This document shows, piece by piece, positions 1 through 6,731 of a stretch of DNA of 46,132 bases (position 1 is the first letter of the stretch; each line of letters begins with the position of its first letter). Source of the stretch: an uncultured Clostridia bacterium (GTDB lineage: Bacteria; Bacillota; Clostridia; Oscillospirales; Acutalibacteraceae). The notes beneath the pieces are model-generated. The model worked only from the letters and a program-made list of their open reading frames with translations, did not search any database and had not been told where the DNA came from. The DNA is taken from NCBI GenBank assembly GCA_937916195.1, contig CALFTO010000077.1, positions 1-46,132 of the forward strand, read 5' to 3'. The translations under genes were made by a program, and so were the position numbers.

Positions 1-39
1 TTTAGAAAATTTGAAAGAAGAAAATGACTAAATAAAAAT

Positions 40-103
40 GCGGTAGAGGAATCCCTCCACCGCAAGCGGTCCCCCTCCCTTTGACAAGGGAGGCTTTTAT
101 TTT
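40..103 (+). repeat. REP-like double hairpin with terminator
   Basis: There are two adjacent stem-loops. GCGGTAGAGG (40-49) pairs with CCTCCACCGC (54-63) with one wobble. CCTCCCTT (74-81) pairs with AAGGGAGG (86-93) and is followed by a T-rich run on the plus strand. The second hairpin looks like a factor-independent terminator for whatever gene lies to the left of the window, and it also faces the end of the aminotransferase gene. The layout resembles the longer repeat at 23013-23131, which suggests a dispersed family. Confidence 0.5.
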
Positions 104-105
104 GT

Positions 106-1320
106 TTACTGTCTGTAATCTTTAAGAAAATCTGCAAGCGCTTCCATTGCTTCGCCTAGAAGTCTGCGGCGTGGAAGATACACAATTCTCGCGTGGTCGG
201 GTGTTGGGTAATTAAAGCCCTTACCGTGCATTATGAGAATTTTCTTCTGCTTCAAGAAATCGAGCACCATTTTTTCATCGTCGTGCAAATTGAATTTCTT
301 TGCATCAAATTTGGGGAATATGTAAAACGCTGCTTTAGGCTTCACAACAGAAATGCCGTCAATATTACAAAGAGCGTTATAAACAAACTCTCTCTGCTCA
401 TAAATTCTTCCGCCGGGGAAAAGTAATTCGTCAACACTCTGCACACCGCCTAACGCCGTCTGCACAATACTTTGTGCGGGCACATTTGAGCAAAGTCGCA
501 TTGAAGAAAGCAGATTTAAGCCCTCAACGTAGCCTTTTATTTTCTTTTTATCACCGCTGATTACCATCCAACCCACGCGGAAACCTGCAATTCTATGGGA
601 CTTTGAAAGCCCGTTAAAACTGATACAGGGCACATCGGGAGCTAAAGATGCCAATGCAGTGTGAGTAAGTCCGTCCATTACAAGACGGTCATAAATTTCG
701 TCAGCGAAAAGAATAAGCTCATTCTGACGGGCAATTTCAACGATTTCTTTTAAGATTTCGTCGCTGTAAAGTGCACCGGTTGGGTTGTTGGGGTTGATAA
801 TTACAATACCCTTTGTATTCGGGGTAATTTTCTTCTTAATATCGTCAATGTCGGGATTCCACTCATTCTGCTCGTCACACATATAATGCACAGCCTTACC
901 GCCTGCCAATGTGACAGAGGCAGTCCACAAAGGATAATCGGGTGCGGGCACAAGAATTTCGTCGCCGTTATCAAGTAAACCCTGCATTGACATAGTAATC
1001 AATTCACTGACACCATTGCCTATGTAAATATCGTTGATATCAACACCCTTGATACCTTTAAGCTGACAATACTGCATTATGGCTTTTCGTGCAGAAAACA
1101 TACCCTTTGAGTCAGAATAACCCTCGCATTCGCGAAGATTATACATCATATCGCGAATAACCTCGTCGGGTGCTGTGAAACCGAATGGTGCGGGGTTGCC
1201 GATATTAAGCTTTAAAATTCGCTGACCCTGTGCTTCCATTTTCACAGCCTCATCCATAACAGGACCGCGAATATCATAACAAACACAATCTAATTTGTGA
1301 CTTTTATTGAATTCTCTCAT
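106..1320 (-). CDS. Pyridoxal-phosphate aminotransferase, alanine aminotransferase-like
   Basis: Fold-type I class I/II aminotransferase of 404 residues, similar in layout to AlaA-type alanine/glutamate aminotransferases that exchange amino groups between alanine and 2-oxoglutarate in the cytoplasm. Visible motifs are the substrate/cofactor NPNNPTG (about 176-182), DEIY (207-210) with the PLP-contacting Asp and Tyr, and NGLSKSHR carrying the Schiff-base lysine K240. The ATG at 1320 is chosen because AGGTG lies 6 bases upstream; a longer reading frame to 1362 starts inside the preceding terminator. It lies downstream of the rplU-prp-rpmA operon in the same direction, behind a terminator hairpin. 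Substrate preference cannot be read from sequence. Confidence 0.85.
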   Translation of the reverse strand: MREFNKSHKLDCVCYDIRGPVMDEAVKMEAQGQRILKLNIGNPAPFGFTAPDEVIRDMMYNLRECEGYSDSKGMFSARKAIMQYCQLKGIKGVDINDIYIGNGVSELITMSMQGLLDNGDEILVPAPDYPLWTASVTLAGGKAVHYMCDEQNEWNPDIDDIKKKITPNTKGIVIINPNNPTGALYSDEILKEIVEIARQNELILFADEIYDRLVMDGLTHTALASLAPDVPCISFNGLSKSHRIAGFRVGWMVISGDKKKIKGYVEGLNLLSSMRLCSNVPAQSIVQTALGGVQSVDELLFPGGRIYEQREFVYNALCNIDGISVVKPKAAFYIFPKFDAKKFNLHDDEKMVLDFLKQKKILIMHGKGFNYPTPDHARIVYLPRRRLLGEAMEALADFLKDYRQ

Positions 1321-1342
1321 AAGAACACCTCGAAAAAAATAA

Positions 1343-1366
1343 GCGGATGCCATTTTTTGCATCCGC
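1343..1366 (-). terminator. Terminator of the rplU-prp-rpmA operon
   Basis: A perfect 8-bp stem, GCGGATGC (1343-1350) with GCATCCGC (1359-1366), is followed by T-rich sequence on both strands. It follows rpmA by about 30 bases and precedes the ribosome-binding site of the aminotransferase gene. Confidence 0.75.
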
Positions 1367-1395
1367 CTTCTTTTTTAAACAGAAAATACAACAAA

Positions 1396-1680
1396 TTACT
1401 GCTCGATAGCGTAAACGCTAACCTTTTTTCTGTCCTTACCCATTCTCTCAAACTTAACTTTACCGTCGATGAGAGCAAAGAGTGAGTCGTCAGAACCGCG
1501 ACCTACATTGTTGCCGGGATGAATGTGAGTTCCGCGCTGCTTAACAATGATGTTACCTGCAAGAACTGCCTGTCCGTCTGCCTTCTTAACGCCAAGACGC
1601 TTTGACTCTGAGTCACGGCCGTTCTTTGTTGAACCCATACCTTTTTTATGAGCGAATAACTGAATGTTGATTTTAAGCAT
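1396..1680 (-). CDS. rpmA: Ribosomal protein L27 (bL27)
   Basis: Large-subunit ribosomal protein bL27 near the peptidyl-transferase centre. The 94-residue product begins MLKINIQLFAHKKG, the Firmicute-type N-terminal extension in which the protease Prp cuts after the LFA-type motif before the conserved HKKG. The body has the family signatures GSTKNGRDSESKRLG and GTHIHPGNNVG. Start 1680 is preceded by AGAGGTG; a longer frame to 1698 lacks a ribosome-binding site. The gene overlaps the 3' end of prp by 8 bases, so the substrate and its protease are translationally coupled. Confidence 0.96.
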   Translation of the reverse strand: MLKINIQLFAHKKGMGSTKNGRDSESKRLGVKKADGQAVLAGNIIVKQRGTHIHPGNNVGRGSDDSLFALIDGKVKFERMGKDRKKVSVYAIEQ

Positions 1681-1996
1681 CAAAAACACCTCTTTCAAGT
1701 TTCAAGTTGTTAGGATACTGACTTTGTAATTCACCTAAATGTAAATACAAACCGTCAGTAATTACTTTTGCTTTTTGGGCGCTGTTTAAATTCATCTGGA
1801 ATTTAAAATACCCATCGGAAACTTCTGCATTTGCCTCGATTTTCATTATTTCAAGAATTGTGTTTGCCGCCATATAAACCGCTGAAGAAACTGCACTGCA
1901 CACAATGTCTGTGCCCTCTTCACCAAATCCACTGTGACCGCTCAACTCAAACGAAACAATTACATCTTTGCAAAACAGAAATTTTGCTTTTGTCAT
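1673..1996 (-). CDS. prp: Ribosomal processing cysteine protease Prp
   Basis: Prp (YsxB family, 107 residues) removes the N-terminal extension of L27, which is essential for ribosome assembly in Firmicutes. The family motif GHSGFGEEGTDIVCSAVS contains the catalytic His21 and Cys33. Its position between rplU and rpmA is the conserved Firmicute arrangement. The start codon overlaps the stop of rplU by one base (TAATG), and the gene runs 8 bases into rpmA. Presence of the protease agrees with the cleavable L27 leader seen in the next gene. Confidence 0.94.
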   Translation of the reverse strand: MTKAKFLFCKDVIVSFELSGHSGFGEEGTDIVCSAVSSAVYMAANTILEIMKIEANAEVSDGYFKFQMNLNSAQKAKVITDGLYLHLGELQSQYPNNLKLERGVFDA

Positions 1997-2307
1997 TATG
2001 CGTTGATACCGGTAATCTCAACCTTTGTGTAAGGCTGACGATGACCCTTCTTGCGCTTCTCGTTCTTCTTGGGCTTATAAGTAAATACTGTGATTTTCTT
2101 GCCCTTACCGTTCTTGAGAACCTTACCTGTAACTGTTGCGCCTTCAACATAAGGAGCACCTGCTGTAAGACCTGCATCAGAACCAACTGCGAGAACCTTG
2201 TCAAAAGTGATTTCAGCATTCTCTTCTGCGTCAAGCTTTTCTACGAATACAACGTCGCCGTTAGCTACCTTGTACTGCTTGCCGCCAGTAACAATGATTG
2301 CGTACAT
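1996..2307 (-). CDS. rplU: Ribosomal protein L21 (bL21)
   Basis: First gene of the rplU-prp-rpmA operon, encoding the 103-residue large-subunit protein bL21. The N-terminal MYAIIVTGGKQYKV and C-terminal KRKKGHRQPYTKVEI are diagnostic. It has a 5' leader of about 90 bases with stem-loops and a strong promoter at 2405-2433, so autogenous control through the leader is plausible. Confidence 0.97.
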   Translation of the reverse strand: MYAIIVTGGKQYKVANGDVVFVEKLDAEENAEITFDKVLAVGSDAGLTAGAPYVEGATVTGKVLKNGKGKKITVFTYKPKKNEKRKKGHRQPYTKVEITGINA

Positions 2308-2398
2308 TTTTCTAACCTACCTTAAATTATAGACTCGCTATCGAGGGTGGAAAACTCACTTATAGTGCGAATAGACACACTACCCCCTAATATGCGGC
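2308..2398 (-). ncRNA. Candidate ribosomal protein L21 leader
   Basis: The untranslated leader of rplU can form at least two stems on the minus-strand RNA. TAGTGTG pairs with CGCACTA over a six-base loop, and CTCG pairs with CGAG around an ATAG loop close to the gene. Firmicutes are known to carry a structured L21 leader at this place. I inferred the identity from position and pairing, not from a covariance-model match. Confidence 0.45.
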
Positions 2399-2404
2399 TT
2401 GAAT

Positions 2405-2433
2405 ATGATAACAAAATGTGTTTAAAAAGTCAA
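2405..2433 (-). promoter_or_regulatory. Promoter of rplU-prp-rpmA
   Basis: Minus-strand TTGACT (2428-2433) and TATCAT (2405-2410) are separated by 17 bases. Transcription would start near 2398, giving a leader of about 90 bases. Confidence 0.8.
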
Positions 2434-2450
2434 GAGTTATTTGAAAATAT

Positions 2451-2479
2451 TTGCAATTATTAGAAAAGTATAGTAAAAT
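2451..2479 (+). promoter_or_regulatory. Promoter of the nitroreductase gene
   Basis: TTGCAA (2451-2456) and TAAAAT (2474-2479) are separated by 17 bases, about 35 bases before the ATG at 2514. Confidence 0.55.
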
Positions 2480-2513
2480 ACTTTGCAGACAATAATTATT
2501 CTGAGGTGTCATT

Positions 2514-3182
2514 ATGGATATAATGGAAGCTATGCAGTTGCGTCATTCGGTGCGCAGATATACTGACAAGAAAATCGAGGGTGAAGTACTCGCAGAATTA
2601 AAATCCGAAATCGAAGCTTGCAACCAAGAAAGCGGGCTCAATATTCAGCTTATTACTGACGAGCCAAACGCTTTCACTGGCGGACTTGCTCATTACGGGC
2701 ACTTTTCAGGTGTGCAAAATTACATTGCTCTTATCGGTAAAAAGAGTGCTGATTTGCAGGAAAAATCAGGATATTACGGTGAGAGAATTGTACTTAAAGC
2801 ACAGATGCTCGGTCTTAACACCTGCTGGGTGGCACTTACATTCAGCAAGCGCAAGGCAAAATATAAGGTAGACAAGGGGGAAAAGCTTGTTTGCGTAATT
2901 TCGGTGGGCTACGGCGAAAATCATGGCAAGCCTCATAAGAATAAGTTCATTGACTCCCTTTGCAAATTCTATGGTGATATGCCCGCTTGGTTTATGGATG
3001 GTGTTCAGGCGGCAATGCTTGCCCCAACTGCCACAAATCAGCAAAAATTCTGTTTCCACCTGCTTGACGGTGGCAAGGTAAGAGCCGAAGAAACCGGTGG
3101 ATTTTACTCAAAGGTCGATTTGGGAATTGTAAAATATCATTTTGAGCTTGGTGCAGGAAAAGAGAATTTTGAATTTGTCTAA
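2514..3182 (+). CDS. Nitroreductase-family flavoprotein
   Basis: A 222-residue protein of the FMN-dependent nitroreductase fold, closest in look to the compact TM1586-type group. The N-terminal MQLRHSVRRYTDKK is the usual FMN phosphate-binding R-x-S-x-R-x-[FY] start, and the second half has the MLAPTATNQQ segment, where family members have the APTAxNxQ flavin-contacting motif. The start is fixed by GAGGTG five bases upstream. It is monocistronic between its own promoter and a bidirectional terminator. The physiological substrate is unknown; quinone, nitro-compound or flavin reduction are possible. Confidence 0.8.
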   Translation: MDIMEAMQLRHSVRRYTDKKIEGEVLAELKSEIEACNQESGLNIQLITDEPNAFTGGLAHYGHFSGVQNYIALIGKKSADLQEKSGYYGERIVLKAQMLGLNTCWVALTFSKRKAKYKVDKGEKLVCVISVGYGENHGKPHKNKFIDSLCKFYGDMPAWFMDGVQAAMLAPTATNQQKFCFHLLDGGKVRAEETGGFYSKVDLGIVKYHFELGAGKENFEFV

Positions 3183-3192
3183 TAAGATATAA

Positions 3193-3235
3193 ATATCCCC
3201 TACAATTTTTCAAAAATTGTAGGGGATATATTTTT
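3193..3235. terminator. Bidirectional terminator
   Basis: An 18-bp perfect stem (3193-3210 with 3212-3229) around a single-base centre is flanked by A- and T-runs on both sides. It serves the nitroreductase gene on the plus strand and the aldolase gene on the minus strand. Confidence 0.85.
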
Positions 3236-4211
3236 AGAAGTTATCTAATAATTCTTTATAGAATTCAGTATAATCGCTTCGTTTTTTATCGGTAAAGTTC
3301 ATTGCCTCTCTTGGATGTCGGTTAAGCTGACCTGTGAACATATACTGCAAATCAAATCCCCAAACAACACCCTGCTCTTTAAGAGGAATCATATACTTTT
3401 CAATGAATTGCAAAAGAGCATAAATACTGTATTTAGGATTTTTAAGGAAGCCGAGCATTAATTCCATTGCGCAGTTGCCTGCACCACGCCCCATTGCCAT
3501 TGCAGTTGCATCAACATAAGATGCACCATAAGACAATGTTTCGATTGTATTTGCGAAAGCGAGATTTTGGTTATTATGACCGTGGAAGCCCACAATTTTA
3601 CCTGCGGGCTCAGCATATTCAAGATATTTTTTAACAAGAATTGCCGCATTTTCGGGGTAAAGTGAGCCGTAGCTGTCAACAAGATAAATTACGTCAACTT
3701 TTGATTCACAAAGCATTGCAAGCGCCTCGTCAATCTGGAAAAAGCTTGCCTGTGAAATAGCCATAATATTGCAGGTTGTTTCGTAGCCTAAATCGTGGAA
3801 ATAGTTAATCATTTCAATGGCGGCAGGCATCTGATGAATATAACAAGCCACGCGCACCATATCGATAACGCTGTCTTTTTTAGGTAAGAAGTCGGTTTTA
3901 TAATCACAACGTCCCACATCTACCATAACGGCAATTTTCATATCTGAAACATTGTCGCCGACAATGGCGCGGATATCCTCTTCTTTACAGAACTTCCATT
4001 TACCGAAATCTGCCTCATTAAAAAGATTACGGCTTGCACGGTAGCCGAATTCCATATAGTCAACGCCGCATTTTATATTTGTTTTATAAAGCTCGCGAAC
4101 GAACTCGTCTGAAAACTCAAAATTATTGCAAAGTCCGCCGTCGCGGATTGTTGCGTCAAGGACCTTAATGTCGTGACGCACGCTCATTAAATTACCTTTT
4201 CTTGGTGCCAT
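3234..4211 (-). CDS. DRE-TIM metallolyase, aldolase-type
   Basis: A 325-residue protein with the TIM-barrel fold of the HMG-CoA lyase/homocitrate synthase/4-hydroxy-2-oxovalerate aldolase superfamily. The DATIRDGG motif near residue 19 gives the metal-binding Asp and catalytic Arg, and GFHGHNN (about 209-215) supplies the two metal-binding histidines. VDATAMAMGRGAGN is the family's C-terminal barrel signature. No CoA-acylating dehydrogenase partner lies beside it, so a role in a meta-cleavage pathway is not supported; proteins like this often sit in surface-glycan or small-molecule clusters. An internal start at MSVRHD (after AAAGGTAATTTA) is an equally good alternative to the one chosen (AAGAGATG upstream). 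Confidence 0.75.
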   Translation of the reverse strand: MAPRKGNLMSVRHDIKVLDATIRDGGLCNNFEFSDEFVRELYKTNIKCGVDYMEFGYRASRNLFNEADFGKWKFCKEEDIRAIVGDNVSDMKIAVMVDVGRCDYKTDFLPKKDSVIDMVRVACYIHQMPAAIEMINYFHDLGYETTCNIMAISQASFFQIDEALAMLCESKVDVIYLVDSYGSLYPENAAILVKKYLEYAEPAGKIVGFHGHNNQNLAFANTIETLSYGASYVDATAMAMGRGAGNCAMELMLGFLKNPKYSIYALLQFIEKYMIPLKEQGVVWGFDLQYMFTGQLNRHPREAMNFTDKKRSDYTEFYKELLDNF

Positions 4212-4277
4212 TTTGTATCATCTCTTGTAAATAATATTTGCTTTAGCACTTGAAAGTGCGAAACTGATTTGAAATGT

Positions 4278-4306
4278 ATTATAGCACTGTAAAATTAGTT
4301 TGTCAA
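4278..4306 (-). promoter_or_regulatory. Promoter of the aldolase gene
   Basis: Minus-strand TTGACA (4301-4306) and TATAAT (4278-4283) have a 17-base spacer, a perfect consensus. A small GCACTT/AAGTGC hairpin lies in the untranslated leader. Confidence 0.85.
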
Positions 4307-4319
4307 TAAATATTTTTCA

Positions 4320-4348
4320 TTGACTAAATTTGCTCATTTTGATATACT
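4320..4348 (+). promoter_or_regulatory. Promoter of the E2-like acyltransferase gene
   Basis: TTGACT (4320-4325) and TATACT (4343-4348) are separated by 17 bases, and the site diverges from the aldolase promoter. Confidence 0.75.
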
Positions 4349-4381
4349 TATTTTGATTTTAACATATTACAGGTGATAAAT

Positions 4382-5323
4382 ATGAGTCTTAAAAACTTTC
4401 TTGACAAAACCCTTCAGCGTCCTATGGACGGTGACAAAGTAGAATACTTTAACGACATTAAGAAAAAAAGCAACGGATATATCCTTTCAAAAGCTACAAG
4501 TCAGCCTACTGCCGCTTACGCTTATGAAGCTGATGTTACAAAGCTTTGGGATGCATATAAGGAATTAAAAGCCGAATGCGGCTACCCTATTTCATTCAAC
4601 ACAATTATTATGCGTGCAATGGTTGAGGGCTTAAAGGCTGCACCAAGACTCAATGCACATATTGATTTTAAACCATTTTCAACTACTGGACGAATAATCA
4701 TCAAAAAACACATGGATATTGCAATGCCCGTTGTTCTTGATGGTGGTGAAACATTCCCTGTTAAAATTTTGAGTGCTGAAGAAAAAAATCTTAAAGAATT
4801 GCAAGAAGATATTATGGAGTCAGTACACCGTATGAAAACTACAAATATTGACGATGTGGTAACCGATATTGCAATTAACCGTGAAATTGCTTTTGCAATG
4901 ACCGGCAAATTAGCAAACGCAATAGCAATGGGTGTTGGCGGACTCTTTGGCAAAAGTAAAATGGGAACAATAAAAGGCTTGTTCTCTCGTCCAAAAAAAG
5001 AAGAAAACGCACTTGAATTAGAGCGTCTTAATGAGGGTACTGTATGTTTCTCAAACTGGGGAACACTTTACAGAGGGCTTAACGGCATAGGCACACAAGC
5101 GCCTTTACTTTACCCACAGGTATTTATGATGGGTACAGGCATGGTGCAGGATAAGGAATTTGCATTCCGTAACAGCAAGGGTGAAGTTGATTTAGGTGTT
5201 AAGAAAATTCTTCCTATTACGCTCACCTTTGACCACAGAATAGGTGCATTTAACGATGTTATGCCTTTTATTAAAACGCTTGACGAGATTTTTGAAAATC
5301 CTGAAGTAATTAAAGAATGGTAA
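4382..5323 (+). CDS. Stand-alone 2-oxoacid dehydrogenase E2-type acyltransferase domain
   Basis: A 313-residue protein with the fold of the dihydrolipoamide acyltransferase (E2)/chloramphenicol acetyltransferase catalytic domain, but with no lipoyl or subunit-binding domain and no E1/E3 genes nearby. Family features include VTKLW near residue 50 and the C-terminal LPITLTFDHR. The catalytic motif of E2 enzymes is HxxxDG; here the sequence after the histidine is RIGAFND, so the Asp-Gly pair is absent. A hydrophobic Gly-rich insert (about 175-195) with a basic tail is also unusual. The ATG at 4382 follows AGGTGATAA; a GTG nine bases earlier overlaps the ribosome-binding site. Acyl acceptor is unknown, and activity may be altered or lost. 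Confidence 0.72.
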   Translation: MSLKNFLDKTLQRPMDGDKVEYFNDIKKKSNGYILSKATSQPTAAYAYEADVTKLWDAYKELKAECGYPISFNTIIMRAMVEGLKAAPRLNAHIDFKPFSTTGRIIIKKHMDIAMPVVLDGGETFPVKILSAEEKNLKELQEDIMESVHRMKTTNIDDVVTDIAINREIAFAMTGKLANAIAMGVGGLFGKSKMGTIKGLFSRPKKEENALELERLNEGTVCFSNWGTLYRGLNGIGTQAPLLYPQVFMMGTGMVQDKEFAFRNSKGEVDLGVKKILPITLTFDHRIGAFNDVMPFIKTLDEIFENPEVIKEW

Positions 5324-5330
5324 AAAAATC

Positions 5331-5358
5331 ACTCCTACTCAATGAGTAGGAGTTTTTT
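5331..5358 (+). terminator. Terminator of the E2-like gene
   Basis: ACTCCTACTC (5331-5340) pairs perfectly with GAGTAGGAGT (5344-5353) and is followed by a T-run. Confidence 0.85.
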
Positions 5359-5360
5359 AT

Positions 5361-5437
5361 TGGCGCACTTGACTGGAGTCGAACCAGCGACCTTCAGAGT
5401 CGGAGTCTGACGCTCTATCCAACTGAGCTACAAGCGC
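5361..5437 (-). tRNA. tRNA-Arg (anticodon CCG)
   Basis: A 77-base cloverleaf with an encoded CCA end. The acceptor stem GCGCTTG pairs with CAAGTGC (one G-U). The D-arm GCTC/GAGC and T-arm CTGG/CCAG with a TTCGACT loop are intact. The anticodon stem TCAGA/TCTGA encloses loop CTCCGAC, giving anticodon CCG, which reads CGG arginine codons. Confidence 0.95.
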
Positions 5438-5442
5438 AAATT

Positions 5443-5511
5443 AAATGCGAAATGCTGAATTCGAAATGCTAAATTTAAAAGCAACAATTTCGAATTGCGA
5501 ATTTCGCATTT
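5443..5511. repeat. Long imperfect palindrome between tRNA-Arg and ychF
   Basis: Two 25-base arms (5443-5467 and 5487-5511) pair over 11 outer and 9 inner positions with a 5-base internal loop. The arms are built from repeated ATTTCGCATTT and ATTTCGAAT words. It follows the ychF stop codon, so it could end that transcript, but no clear T-run follows it. A dispersed hairpin repeat is equally likely. Confidence 0.5.
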
Positions 5512-5519
5512 TGAATTTA

Positions 5520-6614
5520 TTATACATTAAAACGGAAAAGAACTATGTCTCCGTCTTTCATGACATATTCCTTGCCTTCGCTACGAACGAGACCTTTTTC
5601 CTTTGCTGATTGCATTGTGCCGTTTGCCATAAGGTCATCAAAATGGATAACCTCTGCGCGAATAAATCCGCGTTCAAAGTCTGTGTGGATTTTACCCGCT
5701 GCCTGTGGTGCTTTTGTACCTTTTTTGATTGTCCATGCCCTTACTTCAGGCTGACCTGCGGTGAGATATGAGATAAGTCCTAAAAGATTATATGAACGCT
5801 GAATGAGCAAATCAAGTCCGCCTTGCTCAATGCCTAAATCAGAGAGGAACATTTCTTTTTCTTCTTTGTCGAGTTCGGCAATCTGTGCTTCAAGCTCTGC
5901 ACAGATTGGTAATGTTTCCGCACCCTCTGCCTTTGCCAATTCGCAAACTGCGTTGTAACGAGCATTGTCGCGGATATTATTTGCGAAATCCTCTTCGCTC
6001 ATATTACAAGCATAAATAACAGGTTTAGAAGAAAGAAGTGCAACTGTTGACATAATTTCACGCTCTTCGTCGTCCATTTCAACAGCACGGGCATTGATAC
6101 CGTTTTCTAATTCTCCACGAAGACGGTTTAAGAAATCAACCTCTTTCTGAAGTGATTTATCACCCTTTAAAGCCTTTGTGCTACGGTCAATTCTTCTGTC
6201 GAGAAGCTCGATGTCAGAGAGAATTAACTCAAGGTTGATTGTTTCAATATCTCTTTGAGGATTAATACTGCCCTCAACGTGAATAATATCATCGTTATCG
6301 AAGCAACGCACAACGTGAATAATCGCGTCAACCTCGCGAATATGAGATAAGAACTTATTTCCAAGTCCCTCACCCTTTGATGCACCCTTTACAAGACCTG
6401 CAATGTCAACGAATTCGATGGTTGCGGGTGTAATCTTTGCGGGATTATACATTTCTGCAAGCTTGTCAATTCTGTAATCGGGCACTGCAACAACGCCCAC
6501 GTTTGGCTCGATTGTGCAGAAAGCATAGTTTGCAGACTGTGCGCCTGCATTTGTAATTGCATTAAAAAGTGTACTTTTACCTACGTTGGGAAGTCCAACT
6601 ATACCTAGTTTCAT
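5520..6614 (-). CDS. ychF: Ribosome-binding ATPase YchF (OLA1 family)
   Basis: Full-length 364-residue YchF, a translation-factor-class P-loop protein that prefers ATP over GTP and binds ribosomes. It has the P-loop GLPNVGKS (7-14), switch II DIAGLVKGASKGEGLG, NMSE in place of the GTP-specific NKxD, and a C-terminal TGS domain. An AAAGGAG sits about 12 bases before the ATG. The first codons and upstream region appear to come from the integrated element: a second copy of the ychF start with its own promoter lies 13.8 kb to the right at 20431. The gene is now the next gene after int in the same direction, and I see no clear terminator between them. Confidence 0.94.
   Translation of the reverse strand: MKLGIVGLPNVGKSTLFNAITNAGAQSANYAFCTIEPNVGVVAVPDYRIDKLAEMYNPAKITPATIEFVDIAGLVKGASKGEGLGNKFLSHIREVDAIIHVVRCFDNDDIIHVEGSINPQRDIETINLELILSDIELLDRRIDRSTKALKGDKSLQKEVDFLNRLRGELENGINARAVEMDDEEREIMSTVALLSSKPVIYACNMSEEDFANNIRDNARYNAVCELAKAEGAETLPICAELEAQIAELDKEEKEMFLSDLGIEQGGLDLLIQRSYNLLGLISYLTAGQPEVRAWTIKKGTKAPQAAGKIHTDFERGFIRAEVIHFDDLMANGTMQSAKEKGLVRSEGKEYVMKDGDIVLFRFNV
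6601..6614 (-). repeat. Left attachment repeat (start of ychF)
   Basis: This 14-bp block, ATACCTAGTTTCAT on the plus strand, covers the ATG and codons 2-5 of ychF. It matches 13 of 14 bases with the right copy at 20418-20431. Differences in and just beyond the block fall mainly at third codon positions and keep M-K-L-G-I-V. Confidence 0.7.
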
Positions 6615-6690
6615 ATTTCTCTATATCTCCTTTAAAATCCTTTATTTATCAGGGTTTTCGGAGTATGGCGTATATCTACTACTCCATTTC

Positions 6691-6731
6691 TACTCCATTT
6701 TTACTCCATTTTCGCATGGAGTTATATTAAG
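6691..6731. repeat. 41-bp element-end repeat, left copy
   Basis: Identical to 20268-20308 except for one base (6717 T versus G). It contains TACTCCATTT twice, with a third copy just outside at 6680-6689; the copies are 11 bases apart. An inverted TGGAGT follows at 6717-6722. Tandem short repeats at one helical turn look like arm-type binding sites for the integrase. The repeat overlaps the last codons of int. Confidence 0.7.

Noticed and set aside
1..31. Possible C-terminal end of a plus-strand gene (two frames end within 31 bases)
   Set aside because: Too short to choose the frame or support a product.
1831..2325. A 164-codon plus-strand open frame across prp and rplU
   Set aside because: It is antisense to two certain ribosomal-operon genes and has no family features.
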